Below, piece by piece: positions 1 through 7,908 of a stretch of DNA of 64,000 bases. The DNA is taken from NCBI RefSeq assembly GCF_002020135.1, contig NZ_MPZS01000002.1, positions 186,001 to 250,000 on the forward strand, read 5' to 3'. Below the pieces are notes generated by a model. The model made no database searches. It worked only from the letters and a program-made list of their open reading frames with translations, and was not told the DNA's origin. Origin of the DNA: Thioclava marina (lineage in GTDB: Bacteria; Pseudomonadota; Alphaproteobacteria; Rhodobacterales; Rhodobacteraceae). The position numbers and the translations under genes are program-made. Within the stretch, counting starts at the first letter, position 1; each line of letters opens with the position of its first letter.

Positions 1-44
1 GGTTGGAGGCGAAAAATCGAATTCCAAGCCCATTTTTGTCAACT

Positions 45-257
45 TAACGTAAACCCAATCAGGAAATGTCTAGGTATTATTGGTCGAATTCGGCAACTAA
101 GGGTTAACATAGAGGCGCCATCGAAGCGCGAGCTCTTCCAAAACGTAAAGCGAATTGAGCGTTTTTGCCTTCTTTTCGCCAGCTGAACTTTACGTTTTTT
201 GGCTCTAGCTTTACGTTTTCTTTCCGATTGAAGCTGTCAGGTTAAGTGCACTTTACG
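45..257. repeat. Cluster of TTTACGTT-type motifs
   Basis: Within about 210 bases the motif CTTTACGTTT or its reverse complement occurs repeatedly: inverted at 140-151 (AAAACGTAAAGC), direct at 186-200 and 208-220, with weaker forms at 45-54 (TAACGTAAAC) and 248-257 (CACTTTACG). The stretch is visibly more AT-rich than the rest of the window and holds no credible gene. Repeats like these could be binding sites for a regulator or replication protein; the function is not known from the sequence. Confidence 0.4.
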
Positions 258-656
258 CATGCGAGCCGATCGAAACGCAAACTACAGAGCGATTTCGCTC
301 CGTCATCCCTCACGAGACACAAGAGCTCTGATTTGCTGTGACCCCCGATAATTCCTCCAGTTGATGCTAGAGTCCGACCCAACAGTGCACCGCTCCCCAA
401 GGTTGGATCACCGGAAGCTGACCCTGAAGAACCGCCCCCTGTTCGAGAACCCCTACCTTCCCGGTGCCCTAGTAAACGAGCCAAGCCCTCCGTTCCAGAT
501 CAGCCCCTCGTGTCCCAAACCATCTGACGACGGACATCTCGGGCTAAGGGACGGAGTTCTCTAAACCACTGCTCCGTGGACATGACATTATCGCTGCCGA
601 GAACGGAAATAGTCGCCTGTCCCATCATTGGGCAGGGCCGCCCTTTCAAAAGCGAA
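258..656. other. No supported gene
   Basis: Open frames of 60-80 codons exist on both strands but show no ribosome-binding site, no recognisable family and low-complexity Ser/Gly/Pro/Arg composition. I see no RNA gene or repeat here. It separates the motif cluster on the left from the leftward small-gene group that starts at 657. Confidence 0.4.
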
Positions 657-680
657 GCGGCAGGAGTTTCCTCCTGCCGC
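657..680 (-). terminator. Stem-loop terminator
   Basis: A perfect 10-bp stem (GCGGCAGGAG with CTCCTGCCGC) encloses a 4-base loop. Read on the minus strand it is followed by a T-rich stretch, and it lies about 105 bases past the stop of the leftward 53-codon gene at 787-948, which it probably terminates. Confidence 0.5.
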
Positions 681-786
681 TCCACCTCCCGGCAAGTCGT
701 GTGGCGAGCGTCAGCCGGTTCGCTTGGAACCTCGCGCCGCTCAGCCTTCTTGCCGGGACCCCCACACCCCTGATTTTAGAGAACGA

Positions 787-948
787 TTATTCCTGAACGC
801 CGCGCACCAAGGGGCCACGCTCGTCCGATATCTTGTCGTCGGACAGACTGCGGAAGAAGTGGTGCCAAGCGAGGGCGGCATGGCCCTTATGCGTCGCAAG
901 GTCATTCGTCTGGGGCGTTTTGCCCGAAGGCACTTTTTCAAAAGCCAT
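787..948 (-). CDS. Small hypothetical protein, 53 aa
   Basis: A short leftward gene. The product begins MAFEKVPSGK and ends LVRGVQE; it is rich in charged and aromatic residues (a WHHFF segment in the middle) and its composition looks coding, unlike the overlapping longer frames. It has no signal peptide or membrane segment. It is followed by a good stem-loop at 657-680 and preceded by another leftward small gene and a cold shock gene, so a small leftward group is plausible. I do not recognise the family. Gene reality is inferred from composition and context only. Confidence 0.5.
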   Translation of the reverse strand: MAFEKVPSGKTPQTNDLATHKGHAALAWHHFFRSLSDDKISDERGPLVRGVQE

Positions 949-1014
949 CTTCGGCCCTCCATGTTATTCCCGGGAGACGCCCGGGAAATTCTGTTGGATG
1001 ACCGAATTTTCCGG

Positions 1015-1233
1015 TCAACTTCGCGGTTTCGTCCTGCGAGACGGTGGCTTCAGGTCGTGATCGCCCTCATCCCGCTCCAGTCGCGCCGCGCGCAAAGTCG
1101 CGGTCAGATCCGCTCTTTTTTCAGCTTCCGCCTCTCGGATGATGCGCACTGCGGCATCCGTCTTGTCCTGAGCCGTCCCCGGTTTCGGGGCAAGTTCGCG
1201 GAAGAAGCCGTTCAACTTGTCTTTGCGGGGCAT
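1015..1233 (-). CDS. Small charged hypothetical protein, 72 aa
   Basis: The ATG at 1233 is preceded by a strong ribosome-binding site (GGGAGGG). The product starts MPRKDKLNGFF and carries a highly charged predicted helix (residues about 22-55, alternating Arg/Glu/Ala) with a basic tail. It is soluble with no signal peptide. It lies just downstream of, and in the same direction as, the cold shock gene at 1290-1496, separated by a stem-loop. The family is unknown to me; coding likelihood is supported by the ribosome-binding site and helical, acid/base-balanced composition. Confidence 0.6.
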   Translation of the reverse strand: MPRKDKLNGFFRELAPKPGTAQDKTDAAVRIIREAEAEKRADLTATLRAARLERDEGDHDLKPPSRRTKPRS

Positions 1234-1251
1234 GTGCCCTCCCTGTTCGCG

Positions 1252-1276
1252 GGATCCGGCCCGATGGACCGGATCC
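1252..1276 (-). terminator. Stem-loop after cold shock gene
   Basis: An 8-bp perfect stem (GGATCCGG with CCGGATCC) lies about 15 bases past the stop of the leftward cold shock gene. No strong T-run follows, so it may be a weak terminator or mRNA-stabilising hairpin. Confidence 0.4.
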
Positions 1277-1289
1277 GGAACCGATCCGA

Positions 1290-1496
1290 TCAGGCGAGTG
1301 CCAGATCGCAGGCGGACTCGCGTCCGTCGCGGCCGGTCTCGATCTCGTAAGTCACGGCCTGCCCGTCATTGAGCTGCGAGAGGCCCGCGCGCTCAAGGGC
1401 CGAAATATGGACGAAGATATCCCGTCCGCCGGTCTTCGCCTCGATGAAGCCGAAGCCTTTGGTCTGGTTGAACCATTTCACGGTGCCATTGGCCAT
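1290..1496 (-). CDS. cspA: Cold shock protein (CspA family), 68 aa
   Basis: A single cold shock domain of the usual 68-70 residues that binds single-stranded RNA/DNA and acts as an RNA chaperone. RNP1 is visible as KGFGFI (residues 13-18) and RNP2 as DIFVHIS (26-32). It starts [10 protein letters not shown], the standard family N-terminus, so I chose the internal ATG at 1496 rather than a longer in-frame extension. A paralogue lies at 4574-4780; the two proteins are identical at both ends ([19 protein letters not shown]) and differ mainly in the middle. The roughly 190 bases between this start and the next gene upstream would give a long 5' leader, as is typical for cold-inducible csp genes. 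Confidence 0.95.
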   Translation of the reverse strand: MANGTVKWFNQTKGFGFIEAKTGGRDIFVHISALERAGLSQLNDGQAVTYEIETGRDGRESACDLALA

Positions 1497-1693
1497 CGTG
1501 ATGTCTCCTATGATAAATGCTGCCCGCAAAACGCGACAGCCCGGCTCAGTCAATTCGAAAAGGCAGACTGAAGCCGACAAAGGAGACAGGTTGCAGAAGG
1601 GAATTACGTTGCCCGCTCTCACTACGCCGGTTCGGCGAAAATAGCAAAGGAAATAAGTAGCGTCCGGTTTTGCGCGATTTCGGCTGAGGGGGT

Positions 1694-2554
1694 TCAGAGG
1701 ATCTGATCCGACCAGACTTCGAACCCCTCGAGGACATTCGTTCCGAAGGAATGGATCAGGGGAACGTCGGCCGCATCGCGGCCCTGAGCCACGAGAATGC
1801 GCCCGATGCGCGGGGTGTTGTTGCGCGGATCGAAGACCCACCAGCGCCCCTCCAGCCAGACCTCGATCCAGGCCGCGAAGTCCCCTGGCGGATAGGGCGG
1901 CGGTTCACCGATATCGCCAAGGTAGCCTGTGCAATAGCGGGCGGGGATGTTCATGCATCGGCAGAAGGCGATCGCCAGATGGGCATAGTCGCGGCAAACG
2001 CCCTGCGCCTCGGCATAGGCCTGGGCGGCACTGCGCGTGGCCCGGGCGGCGAGATAGTCGAACTGGATATGCGCATGCACGAAATCGCAGATCGCCTGCA
2101 CCCGGGCGCGCCCGGGCGGGGTATGCTCGAACAGGCGCCAGGCGGTTTCGGACAGGGTGTCGGTCTCGCAATATCGACTGCCAAGGAGGTAGACGAGAAC
2201 CTCGGCCGGCAATGCCTCCACCCGGTCGGACCCGGCCTCGGGCGGCTGCGGGTCAGGCTGGCCGCTATCGGTGATGATCGCTTCTGTGCCGATGCTGAAC
2301 AGGCCCTCGGGCGCGACAAGGCGCGTGCACCAGTTGCCGAACCCGTCGCGATAGGCGCTCAGCGGCACATTCGGCGTGGTTTTCAGATGATCGGGGAATT
2401 CGAGATCTCCGGCGCGGGAGAAATGCACATTGAGCAGCGCGATCATCGGCGTCGGCTGCGTCAGGCGGAGATCAAACCGGCAGCCGATCTTGATGCGCAG
2501 ATCGGCGCGCTCGCCTGCGGCGGCTGATATGTCGGAAGGAGGCGGAAATGCCAT
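1694..2554 (-). CDS. Transglutaminase-like family protein
   Basis: About 286 aa. The N-terminal part (residues about 20-100, with PTPMIALLNVH) matches the bacterial transglutaminase N-terminal region; the C-terminal half is a transglutaminase-like papain fold with the nucleophile in GVCRDYAHL. The segment DFAAWIEVWLEGRWWVFDP aligns with the HAW...D part of the catalytic triad, but the His position is Ala, so activity by the usual triad is doubtful; I believe some relatives also lack this His. The ATG at 2554 has AAGGA upstream; longer upstream frames lack support. It is cytoplasmic with no signal peptide. It lies upstream of the cold shock gene in the same direction. Confidence 0.8.
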   Translation of the reverse strand: MAFPPPSDISAAAGERADLRIKIGCRFDLRLTQPTPMIALLNVHFSRAGDLEFPDHLKTTPNVPLSAYRDGFGNWCTRLVAPEGLFSIGTEAIITDSGQPDPQPPEAGSDRVEALPAEVLVYLLGSRYCETDTLSETAWRLFEHTPPGRARVQAICDFVHAHIQFDYLAARATRSAAQAYAEAQGVCRDYAHLAIAFCRCMNIPARYCTGYLGDIGEPPPYPPGDFAAWIEVWLEGRWWVFDPRNNTPRIGRILVAQGRDAADVPLIHSFGTNVLEGFEVWSDQIL

Positions 2555-3274
2555 CGGGCGGCGTCCTTTATATCTATGCAATAGCCACGCGAGGGCGCGG
2601 CGTGATCGAAATGATCGTTCCTGCGTGGCATGGCGCCCCTGCAAGATTTCGGCAGGACTGTCCCGGCAAGGCGAACCGTCACCAAAGGACAGCCGAAAAC
2701 GCGGGAGGGCCATTACCACGATATGGGCTTGTCGCGTGTGAATGCGAGGCTCATGTGTCCCGATGCCGGGTTTTGCGCGCCGTCAAAGCTCTGCGTGACG
2801 GCGTGTTCCCCCTATCGAGGCGGATTTATTTATCACGCTATCAACACCTTGCGTAGAAACTTCGCTCGAATGGCTCAATTCTCTCGCAATCGCGGGACAA
2901 AGCGCCTACATCTTCCCTGCATCTCTTAATTCTCGGACCCTGTTCCTCCCGGCTCAGCGACGATCTTGAGCTTTGTCGGGCCGCTGCGCTTTGCAGGCGG
3001 CATTTGGAAAAGGAACCTCACGATGGCCTTTGGCGCCGTGAAGCCGTTTGAGCTGAGCAACGATCATGGCATCCAAGCCGAGCTTCGTCTGGCGGGGATC
3101 GCAAATTCTGCTCTCACGCTGTCCCGGCGAGCTTCGTCAGCCAGAAATTGACGGACATGCTGCGCGCTTTGGCGCTGAGCCTGTCCCTATCCGTTCGGGA
3201 AAGATATCTGCGCGCGTGATCGCGCGCCAACCAATCAACCGCACGGTTTCGGAGAAATCCCCTACTGTGCCTTC
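2555..3274. other. Intergenic, no supported gene
   Basis: About 720 bases between the leftward transglutaminase-like gene and the rightward DUF982 gene. Several short frames exist. One at 3023 (start MAFGAVKPFE, preceded by AAGGA) looks locally coding for about 25 codons and then degenerates, so it could be a gene remnant. Promoters for both flanking genes must lie here, but no confident -35/-10 pair was seen. Confidence 0.4.
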
Positions 3275-3601
3275 GTGATCGCGCGACCGTTCAAAACGGA
3301 GCCGTCACGGACACCAAGAAAGACAAGAACCTTGATAGAAATTTACTGGGGCCAACCCATCTCGCTCGTCGTGTCGCCGGAAGGCGACGTGAAAAACTTC
3401 AGCACAATTGAACAAGCGCACTACTGGCTACGCCGGAAATGGCCCGTCGCCGATGCGGCGCTGGATCACGCCATCGAGCGTGTCGAGGCGGCCATGGACT
3501 GCATGGGGACCGTCGGCGACGCACGCGCTGCTTTCCTCGGCGCCGCCAATACCGCTGGTTTCATGCCGTTCGACGCAACGGTTCGCACCCTTGCGGCCTG
3601 A
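3275..3601 (+). CDS. DUF982 domain protein
   Basis: A short protein with the DUF982 layout typical of Rhizobiales and Rhodobacterales: a first segment with SLVVSPEGDVKNFSTIEQA, then HYWLRRKWPV and a helical C-terminal part ending in the AAFLGAANTAG region. The function of the family is unknown. The start is uncertain: the ATG at 3275 lacks a good ribosome-binding site, and a TTG at 3332 would give 89 aa, closer to the family norm. Its 3' end slightly overlaps the likely start of the downstream acyltransferase, suggesting coupling. Confidence 0.75.
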   Translation: MIARPFKTEPSRTPRKTRTLIEIYWGQPISLVVSPEGDVKNFSTIEQAHYWLRRKWPVADAALDHAIERVEAAMDCMGTVGDARAAFLGAANTAGFMPFDATVRTLAA

Positions 3602-4373
3602 GCGCATCACCCAAAAGGCTACCCAACTGCGGGAGGCACGCGGTTTTGCCGCGCCGAGGCCGCAAGCAGCCCGCTCGAAGCTTTTCGACGGGTTGTTCGG
3701 TTTCTGGACGCTGCTGCAGGCGCCGCTGATCCCGTGCCTTGCGCTGGCGCACCGGCCAAGCCTGGTCCGGTCGGCCATTCGGTTTTGGACGGCCGGGTTC
3801 TTCCTGCTGTCACGCGGGATCTTGCGGCAACGCGTGCGCGAAGTGGGACTCGAGAACAAACATCTCGACAGCCCCTGCATCTATGTCTGCAACCACCAGT
3901 CCACATGGGAGACACTGGCCTTCAACCGGCTGGTGCCCGATATCTGCATCATCGCGAAACACGAGTTGCGGCCCATCCCGATTTTCGGGTGGTTCCTCGC
4001 ACATGCGCCGATGATCCTGATCGACCGGAGCGGTGGCGGGCGTGCTCTGGCGGGAATGATCACGCAGGCACGCGAAGAGGCCGCGAAAGGGCGCTCGATC
4101 CTGATCTTCCCGGAAGGCACGCGTGTCGGCGTCGACGACAGATGCGCATTCCAGCCGGGCCTGATCGCGCTTTACCGCAAACTCGGCCTGCCGATCGTGC
4201 CGGTGGCGCACAATGCCGGTCACGTCTGGCGCAAGGGTGTCAAAACCGAGGGCGCGATCACGGTGGCCTATTTCCCCGCGATCCCACCGGGACGTCCGGC
4301 CGCCGAGGCGATTGCGCGTGTCGAGGCCCTTCTCAATGTCGAGAAAGATCGCTTGGCCCCGGCCACGTCGTGA
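3591..4373 (+). CDS. plsC: 1-acyl-sn-glycerol-3-phosphate acyltransferase (PlsC family)
   Basis: A membrane-associated acyltransferase that adds the second acyl chain to lysophosphatidate in phospholipid synthesis. The acyltransferase motifs are visible: NHQSTWET (an HX4E variant of the usual HX4D), the FPEGTR substrate-binding motif and the later LPIVPVAHN motif. One or two hydrophobic N-terminal segments (LFGFWTLLQAPLIPCLALA; AGFFLLS) should anchor it in the inner membrane. The start is unclear: the frame runs back to an ATG at 3408 deep inside the DUF982 gene, but a TTG at 3591 gives a minimal overlap and a normal N-terminus. Several plsC paralogues per genome are common, so the exact substrate is an inference. 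Confidence 0.85.
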   Translation: MRPERITQKATQLREARGFAAPRPQAARSKLFDGLFGFWTLLQAPLIPCLALAHRPSLVRSAIRFWTAGFFLLSRGILRQRVREVGLENKHLDSPCIYVCNHQSTWETLAFNRLVPDICIIAKHELRPIPIFGWFLAHAPMILIDRSGGGRALAGMITQAREEAAKGRSILIFPEGTRVGVDDRCAFQPGLIALYRKLGLPIVPVAHNAGHVWRKGVKTEGAITVAYFPAIPPGRPAAEAIARVEALLNVEKDRLAPATS

Positions 4374-4573
4374 TCGCAAGCGCTCGACGGATCGCGATTT
4401 ACGGGGCTCGATCTTCGGTTCGTCCTTGTTTTCTGCCCGTCAGACCCCATATATAGAGAGCTTCGTTATACCGACCGCACCCTGTCTCCTTCATCGGCCT
4501 CAGTTTGCTTTTCGATCTGACCGGCCGACCTGCCGCATCCTGCGGGCAGAATTCAAAAGAAGGAAACAGCACG

Positions 4574-4780
4574 ATGGCCAATGGCACCGTGAAATGGTTC
4601 AACTCCAGCAAAGGCTTCGGCTTCATCGAACCCGAGACGGGCAGCAAGGACGTGTTCCTGCATATCTCCGCGCTCGAGCGTTCGGGGATCTCGCATGTCG
4701 CTGACGGTCAGAAAGTGACCTTCGAGATCGAGACCGGCCGCGATGGTCGGGAATCCGCCAAGGATCTCGAACTCGTCTGA
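4574..4780 (+). CDS. cspA: Cold shock protein (CspA family), 68 aa, second copy
   Basis: A single cold shock domain, same length as the copy at 1290-1496. RNP1 is KGFGFI and RNP2 is DVFLHIS. The ATG at 4574 follows AAGAAGGAAA, a good ribosome-binding site, and gives the standard [10 protein letters not shown] start. About 200 untranslated bases precede it, fitting a long csp leader. A 10-bp stem-loop follows the stop at 4789-4818. Predicted role: RNA chaperone on cold or growth-phase shift. Confidence 0.95.
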   Translation: MANGTVKWFNSSKGFGFIEPETGSKDVFLHISALERSGISHVADGQKVTFEIETGRDGRESAKDLELV

Positions 4781-4788
4781 TACAGTCC

Positions 4789-4818
4789 TTCGCGGGCCAG
4801 TTCCTTCCGGCCCGCGAA
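4789..4818 (+). terminator. Stem-loop after cold shock gene
   Basis: A perfect 10-bp stem (TTCGCGGGCC with GGCCCGCGAA) with a 10-base loop begins 8 bases after the csp stop codon. It lacks a T-tract, so intrinsic termination would be weak. Confidence 0.5.
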
Positions 4819-4961
4819 AGCGCGCCTGCGACGCGCCGCCCAGAACGAAGAACGCGGTCCGGGCGCCGCATATGCTTCGAGAGACCACAAACGGGTTCTC
4901 GCGCCCTGTGTCGGGATGTTTCGGCGCGTTCACATGTCACCTGTAGAAACGGAGATCGAAC

Positions 4962-5123
4962 TTGGGCTATTCACCTCAAAAGAAGCCACTGGACCTGAAC
5001 GAATTCCTGAGCCAGCCGGCGAAGAAGCAATCCCGGAAAGGCTTTGGATATCGGCGCCCGCCGACGCTGCCGACAGCCGCCAAGCCGGAAACGAAATCGG
5101 CTGAAGGCGACGACAAAGCCTGA
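4962..5123 (+). CDS. Small proline/lysine-rich hypothetical protein, 53 aa, TTG start
   Basis: A small rightward gene. The likely start is the TTG at 4962, preceded by GGAG at an 8-base spacing. The product reads GYSPQKKPLDLNEFLSQP at its N-terminus, has a basic middle (KKQSRKGFGYRRPP) and an acidic tail ending GDDKA; it is probably disordered and soluble. The next frame carries a longer but less convincing ORF. A perfect 10-bp stem-loop begins 14 bases past the stop. The family is unknown to me. Confidence 0.5.
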   Translation: MGYSPQKKPLDLNEFLSQPAKKQSRKGFGYRRPPTLPTAAKPETKSAEGDDKA

Positions 5124-5136
5124 TCGCGCAGTCTGG

Positions 5137-5163
5137 AGCAAAAGCGGATGCGACGCTTTTGCT
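5137..5163 (+). terminator. Stem-loop terminator
   Basis: AGCAAAAGCG pairs perfectly with CGCTTTTGCT around a 7-base loop, directly after the 53-codon gene. It has no long T-run beyond the stem, though the stem itself has a TTTT segment. Confidence 0.5.
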
Positions 5164-5466
5164 GACAAGACCGGACTGTGCGCGATCTTCGCATTGCCGA
5201 CGTTAGTGGCTTGCGCAGCGAATGACGGCTTCTCTGATTGGGTGTCTGGGTCAAGCTCGTTTTCCTTCTTATGAGGGATCGCGTATCCGGGTCACGCTTC
5301 TCTTCGCAGTCTGGTTTGGCGTTCGAAGGGCGCCGCTGCATGCATGTGTCGGATTGGTAGTGGAGAGCCCCGCTTTCCGGCGCGCTTCAAGTTGCGCAGC
5401 AGACATTTTCGGCTTCATCCACACACCTCGTCCGGATGGACGATCCCGTTCAGGTTAGGTGGTGGG
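5164..5466. other. Intergenic, no supported gene
   Basis: The stretch separates the small gene at 4962 from the IS110-type transposase. A leftward frame starting MKPKMSAAQLEARRKAG at about 5429 looks briefly coding, then loses any resemblance to a protein; it may be a truncated gene cut by the insertion. Nothing else is seen. Confidence 0.3.
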
Positions 5467-6509
5467 CTATTGGGTCATGCCTGGCCTCCCACTTTTTTCC
5501 TGACGGAACTCTGTGCCGTCGATCCACATCCGATGTAAAAGGACGGCCAGTTTGCGAGCAACCGCGACGACGGCACGGCGGCGGCCTTTGGTGCGCGTGA
5601 GGCGCATGCCCCAAGACTTGATCTGCGATCCGCCCATCGTTCGCATGAGCAACGCATTTGCGGCAGCGTAGAGCGTCGCTCGGACATTCTGATCACCGGC
5701 TTTGGAGATGCGACCTGGGTTGTCGTGTTCGCCGGACTGGTATCGCCTCGGCGTGAGACCAAAGTGCGCGGCTACTGTGCGAGAACGTTTGAACCGATTG
5801 GGGTTATCGACGGCTGCTTTGAAAGTCAGAGCAGCGATCGGGCCTATACCAGGCACCGACATCATCCGCATGCAGACCTCGTCTTGCGACGCCGCACGCT
5901 TCACCCGTCGATCCAGTTCAAGATAATGCTGGAACAGGACGGCACGTGCATCGAGCAACGGAATGACCGCGTGCGCGAGAACTTCATCCATCTCCATCAT
6001 GGGCCTCACGAGACCGTCGAAGCTACCGTGCTTGACGGTCCGGGGAAGGCGAACACCGAATATCTTCAACAATCCACGCACCTCGTTTGCCAAGTCCATT
6101 GTTTTCTTCAGCAAGGCCTTTCTGGTGCTCAGCAGGGCCCGTAGCCCGTGCGTCTCCCGGCTCTTCATATGCACCGGGCTGAACCAACCCGTCCGCAAAA
6201 TCTGGGCAATGCCCTTGGCGTCCGTCTTGTCTGTCTTGTTCCGCATCGCTGAAAGTGCAGCACTGACCTGGCGAGCTTCCATGCACACGATCTCGAAACC
6301 CATGTCTTGCAGGCCGAAGAAAAGGTGCTGACCAGCGCACCAGCCTCAAAGCCGATCCGCACGATTGGGGCGCCGAACGCATTCAGGCAGTTGGCGATTT
6401 CGTCGACCTCACACGGGAGCTCTCGCTCCATGCAAACCTTGCCACGACCGTCCACAATGCAAAGCGCGCAAGACCGAAGCGACACATCCAAACCAACGAA
6501 GTATTCCAT
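5467..6509 (-). pseudogene. IS110-family transposase, frameshifted
   Basis: The N-terminal part (start MEYFVGLDVSLRS at 6509) has the first catalytic Asp of the DEDD/RuvC-like domain in GLDVS and the Glu in GFEAG. The remainder is in another frame: NKTDKTDAKG with further acidic residues, then the C-terminal IS116/IS110 domain (SVPGIGPIAALTFKAA; HFGLTPRRYQSGE). The frames change at about 6320-6335, where a one-base change replaces the expected Leu-Ser-Gln-His-Leu reading. IS110 elements are not known to need frameshifting, so this copy is probably dead. I could not place the ends, since IS110 elements lack clear terminal inverted repeats. Confidence 0.85.
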
Positions 6510-6667
6510 TTTCTGTCTCCCTATTCTCACAGCAATGCTGAGATCTTATCGGGAGCTCGACCTTAGAGCAGGGTCAGCCCAATTACGCATGCTTTCCGCC
6601 CGAACCGGTCTGCCCAACCAGAGCGAACGCATAAGACGTTTAGAAAATTTAGAAGCCTGTCAATCTA

Positions 6668-7051
6668 TCAGTCTTCCGGACTAGGGCCTTCAATTCCGAG
6701 AGCCTTCAGCACCTTCGACGACCATTCATACGAAAAACAGCTTTCTTGCATGACTTGGATCTCTTCGTCATTCATGTCGCCAAATTTTCGTCCATTGTAT
6801 CGCCCCTCGTCGGAGGGGCGGCCAGACTGCTTTTTGAGCACGAGGAAAGTAAGGGGCGGAAGACTTTTCTCTTTAAGCCACTCTTGGCAATTATAGAAAT
6901 CGCTGCCGAGGCCCCGGCCCGGCATAGCGCCCGTTTTTCCTAGCTTCGTTCCGAGCTCAGAGTAGGTAACCGTTTCCCGCTTCATAGCTGCGCGTGCGAG
7001 TATCCGGGTAATATGGTTTGGATGATATGCCAACTTAGGGTCTGGACTCAT
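6668..7051 (-). CDS. Hypothetical protein, start displaced by IS5 insertion
   Basis: A soluble 127-aa protein. Residues about 15-50 (ILARAAMKRETVTYSELGTKLG) resemble a winged-helix turn as in alkyltransferase DNA-binding domains, but the rest (LPPLTFLVLKKQSGRPS; C-terminal SSKVLKALGIEG) is not familiar. The present ATG at 7051 and the first five codons come from the left end of the adjacent IS5 element. Removing the IS joins GGAGAGCTAAG to the TTG at 7033, a good ribosome-binding site and probably the ancestral start (121 aa). The gene would then have followed the OGG-fold gene at 7909-8622 as a two-gene unit. Current expression is doubtful because the insertion separates start from ribosome-binding site. 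Function unknown. Confidence 0.65.
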   Translation of the reverse strand: MSPDPKLAYHPNHITRILARAAMKRETVTYSELGTKLGKTGAMPGRGLGSDFYNCQEWLKEKSLPPLTFLVLKKQSGRPSDEGRYNGRKFGDMNDEEIQVMQESCFSYEWSSKVLKALGIEGPSPED

Positions 7052-7890
7052 TGAGTTTCACAGCCAGAACATGACGGTGGCAGCGAGGGCGACGGCGGAG
7101 AGGAAGACCTTTGGGCACCTGTCGTAACGGGTGGCAACGCGCCTCCAGTCCTTGAGCCTGCCGAACATGATCTCGATGTGGTTGCGGCGTCTGTAGCGTC
7201 GCTTGTCGTATTTGACGGGCTCGCCGCGGGACTTCCGGCCCGGGATGCAGGGCGTGATCCCCTTGTCTTTCAGGGCGTGGCGGAACCAATCCGCATCATA
7301 GCCTCGGTCGGCGAGCAGCCAGTCCGCCCGAGGCAGGCTGCTCAGCAGCGCCGCCGCACCGGTGTAATCGCTGACTTGGCCGGCCGTCATGAAGAACTTG
7401 AGTGGGCGGCCTGTGGCATCCGTGACGGCATGCAACTTGGTGTTCATACCGCCCTTGGTCCTGCCAATCAGGCGTCCACGCCCCCCTTTTTCAACCGCAG
7501 GCTCGACGCCGTGCGATGGGCTTTCAGATATGTCGCATCGATCATGACAGTCTTCTGATCTGTCGCCTCCGAGGCCAGTCCCTCGAAGATCCTGGCAAAC
7601 ACGCCCATCTCGCTCCAGCGCTTCCACCGGTTGTAGAGCGTCTTGGGCGGGCCATACTCCCGGGGCGCGTCGCACCACCGCAACCCATTGCGATTGATGA
7701 ATATTATGCCGCTCAGAACGCGCCGGTCATCGACCCTCGGCTTACCATGGCTCTTGGGGAAGAACGGCTTCAGCCGCTTCATCTGTTCGTCCGTCAGCCA
7801 GAAAAGATTGGTCATGAAGCCCCCACCTGTTTGGGAGCGTGAATCACGCCGACAGGACGGAATCAAGAAATTTAATGGGTCCTGACCCTA
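7036..7890 (-). mobile_element. IS5-family insertion sequence (IS427-like)
   Basis: An 855-bp element with imperfect terminal inverted repeats: the left end GGGTCTGGACTCATT and the right end read inward GGGTCAGGACCCATT match at 13 of 15 positions, and similarity continues for several more bases. TA dinucleotides at both edges (7036-7037 and 7889-7890) look like the target duplication. It carries one transposase in two overlapping frames. It sits between two leftward genes and has split their spacer. Confidence 0.85.
7058..7815 (-). CDS. IS5-family transposase, two frames joined by -1 frameshift
   Basis: The first frame starts MTNLFWLTDEQM at 7815 and includes the first DDE Asp in VMIDATYLKAHR. 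The second continues KGGRGRLIGRTKGGMNTKL, with the second Asp in LLADRGYDADW and the Glu in YRRRNHIEIMFGRLKDWRR. The frames meet at a run of five A and six G on the coding strand (7481-7491), the kind of slippery site used for programmed -1 frameshifting in this IS group. A -1 shift yields 252 aa with the DUF4096 and DDE domains complete, so the element may be active. Confidence 0.85.
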
Positions 7891-7908
7891 GCTCTCCATT
7901 TGCTGCAA

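Noticed and set aside
628-1350. A 240-codon rightward frame
   Set aside because: It is Arg/Ser/Pro-rich, crosses a stem-loop and opposes two better supported leftward small genes.
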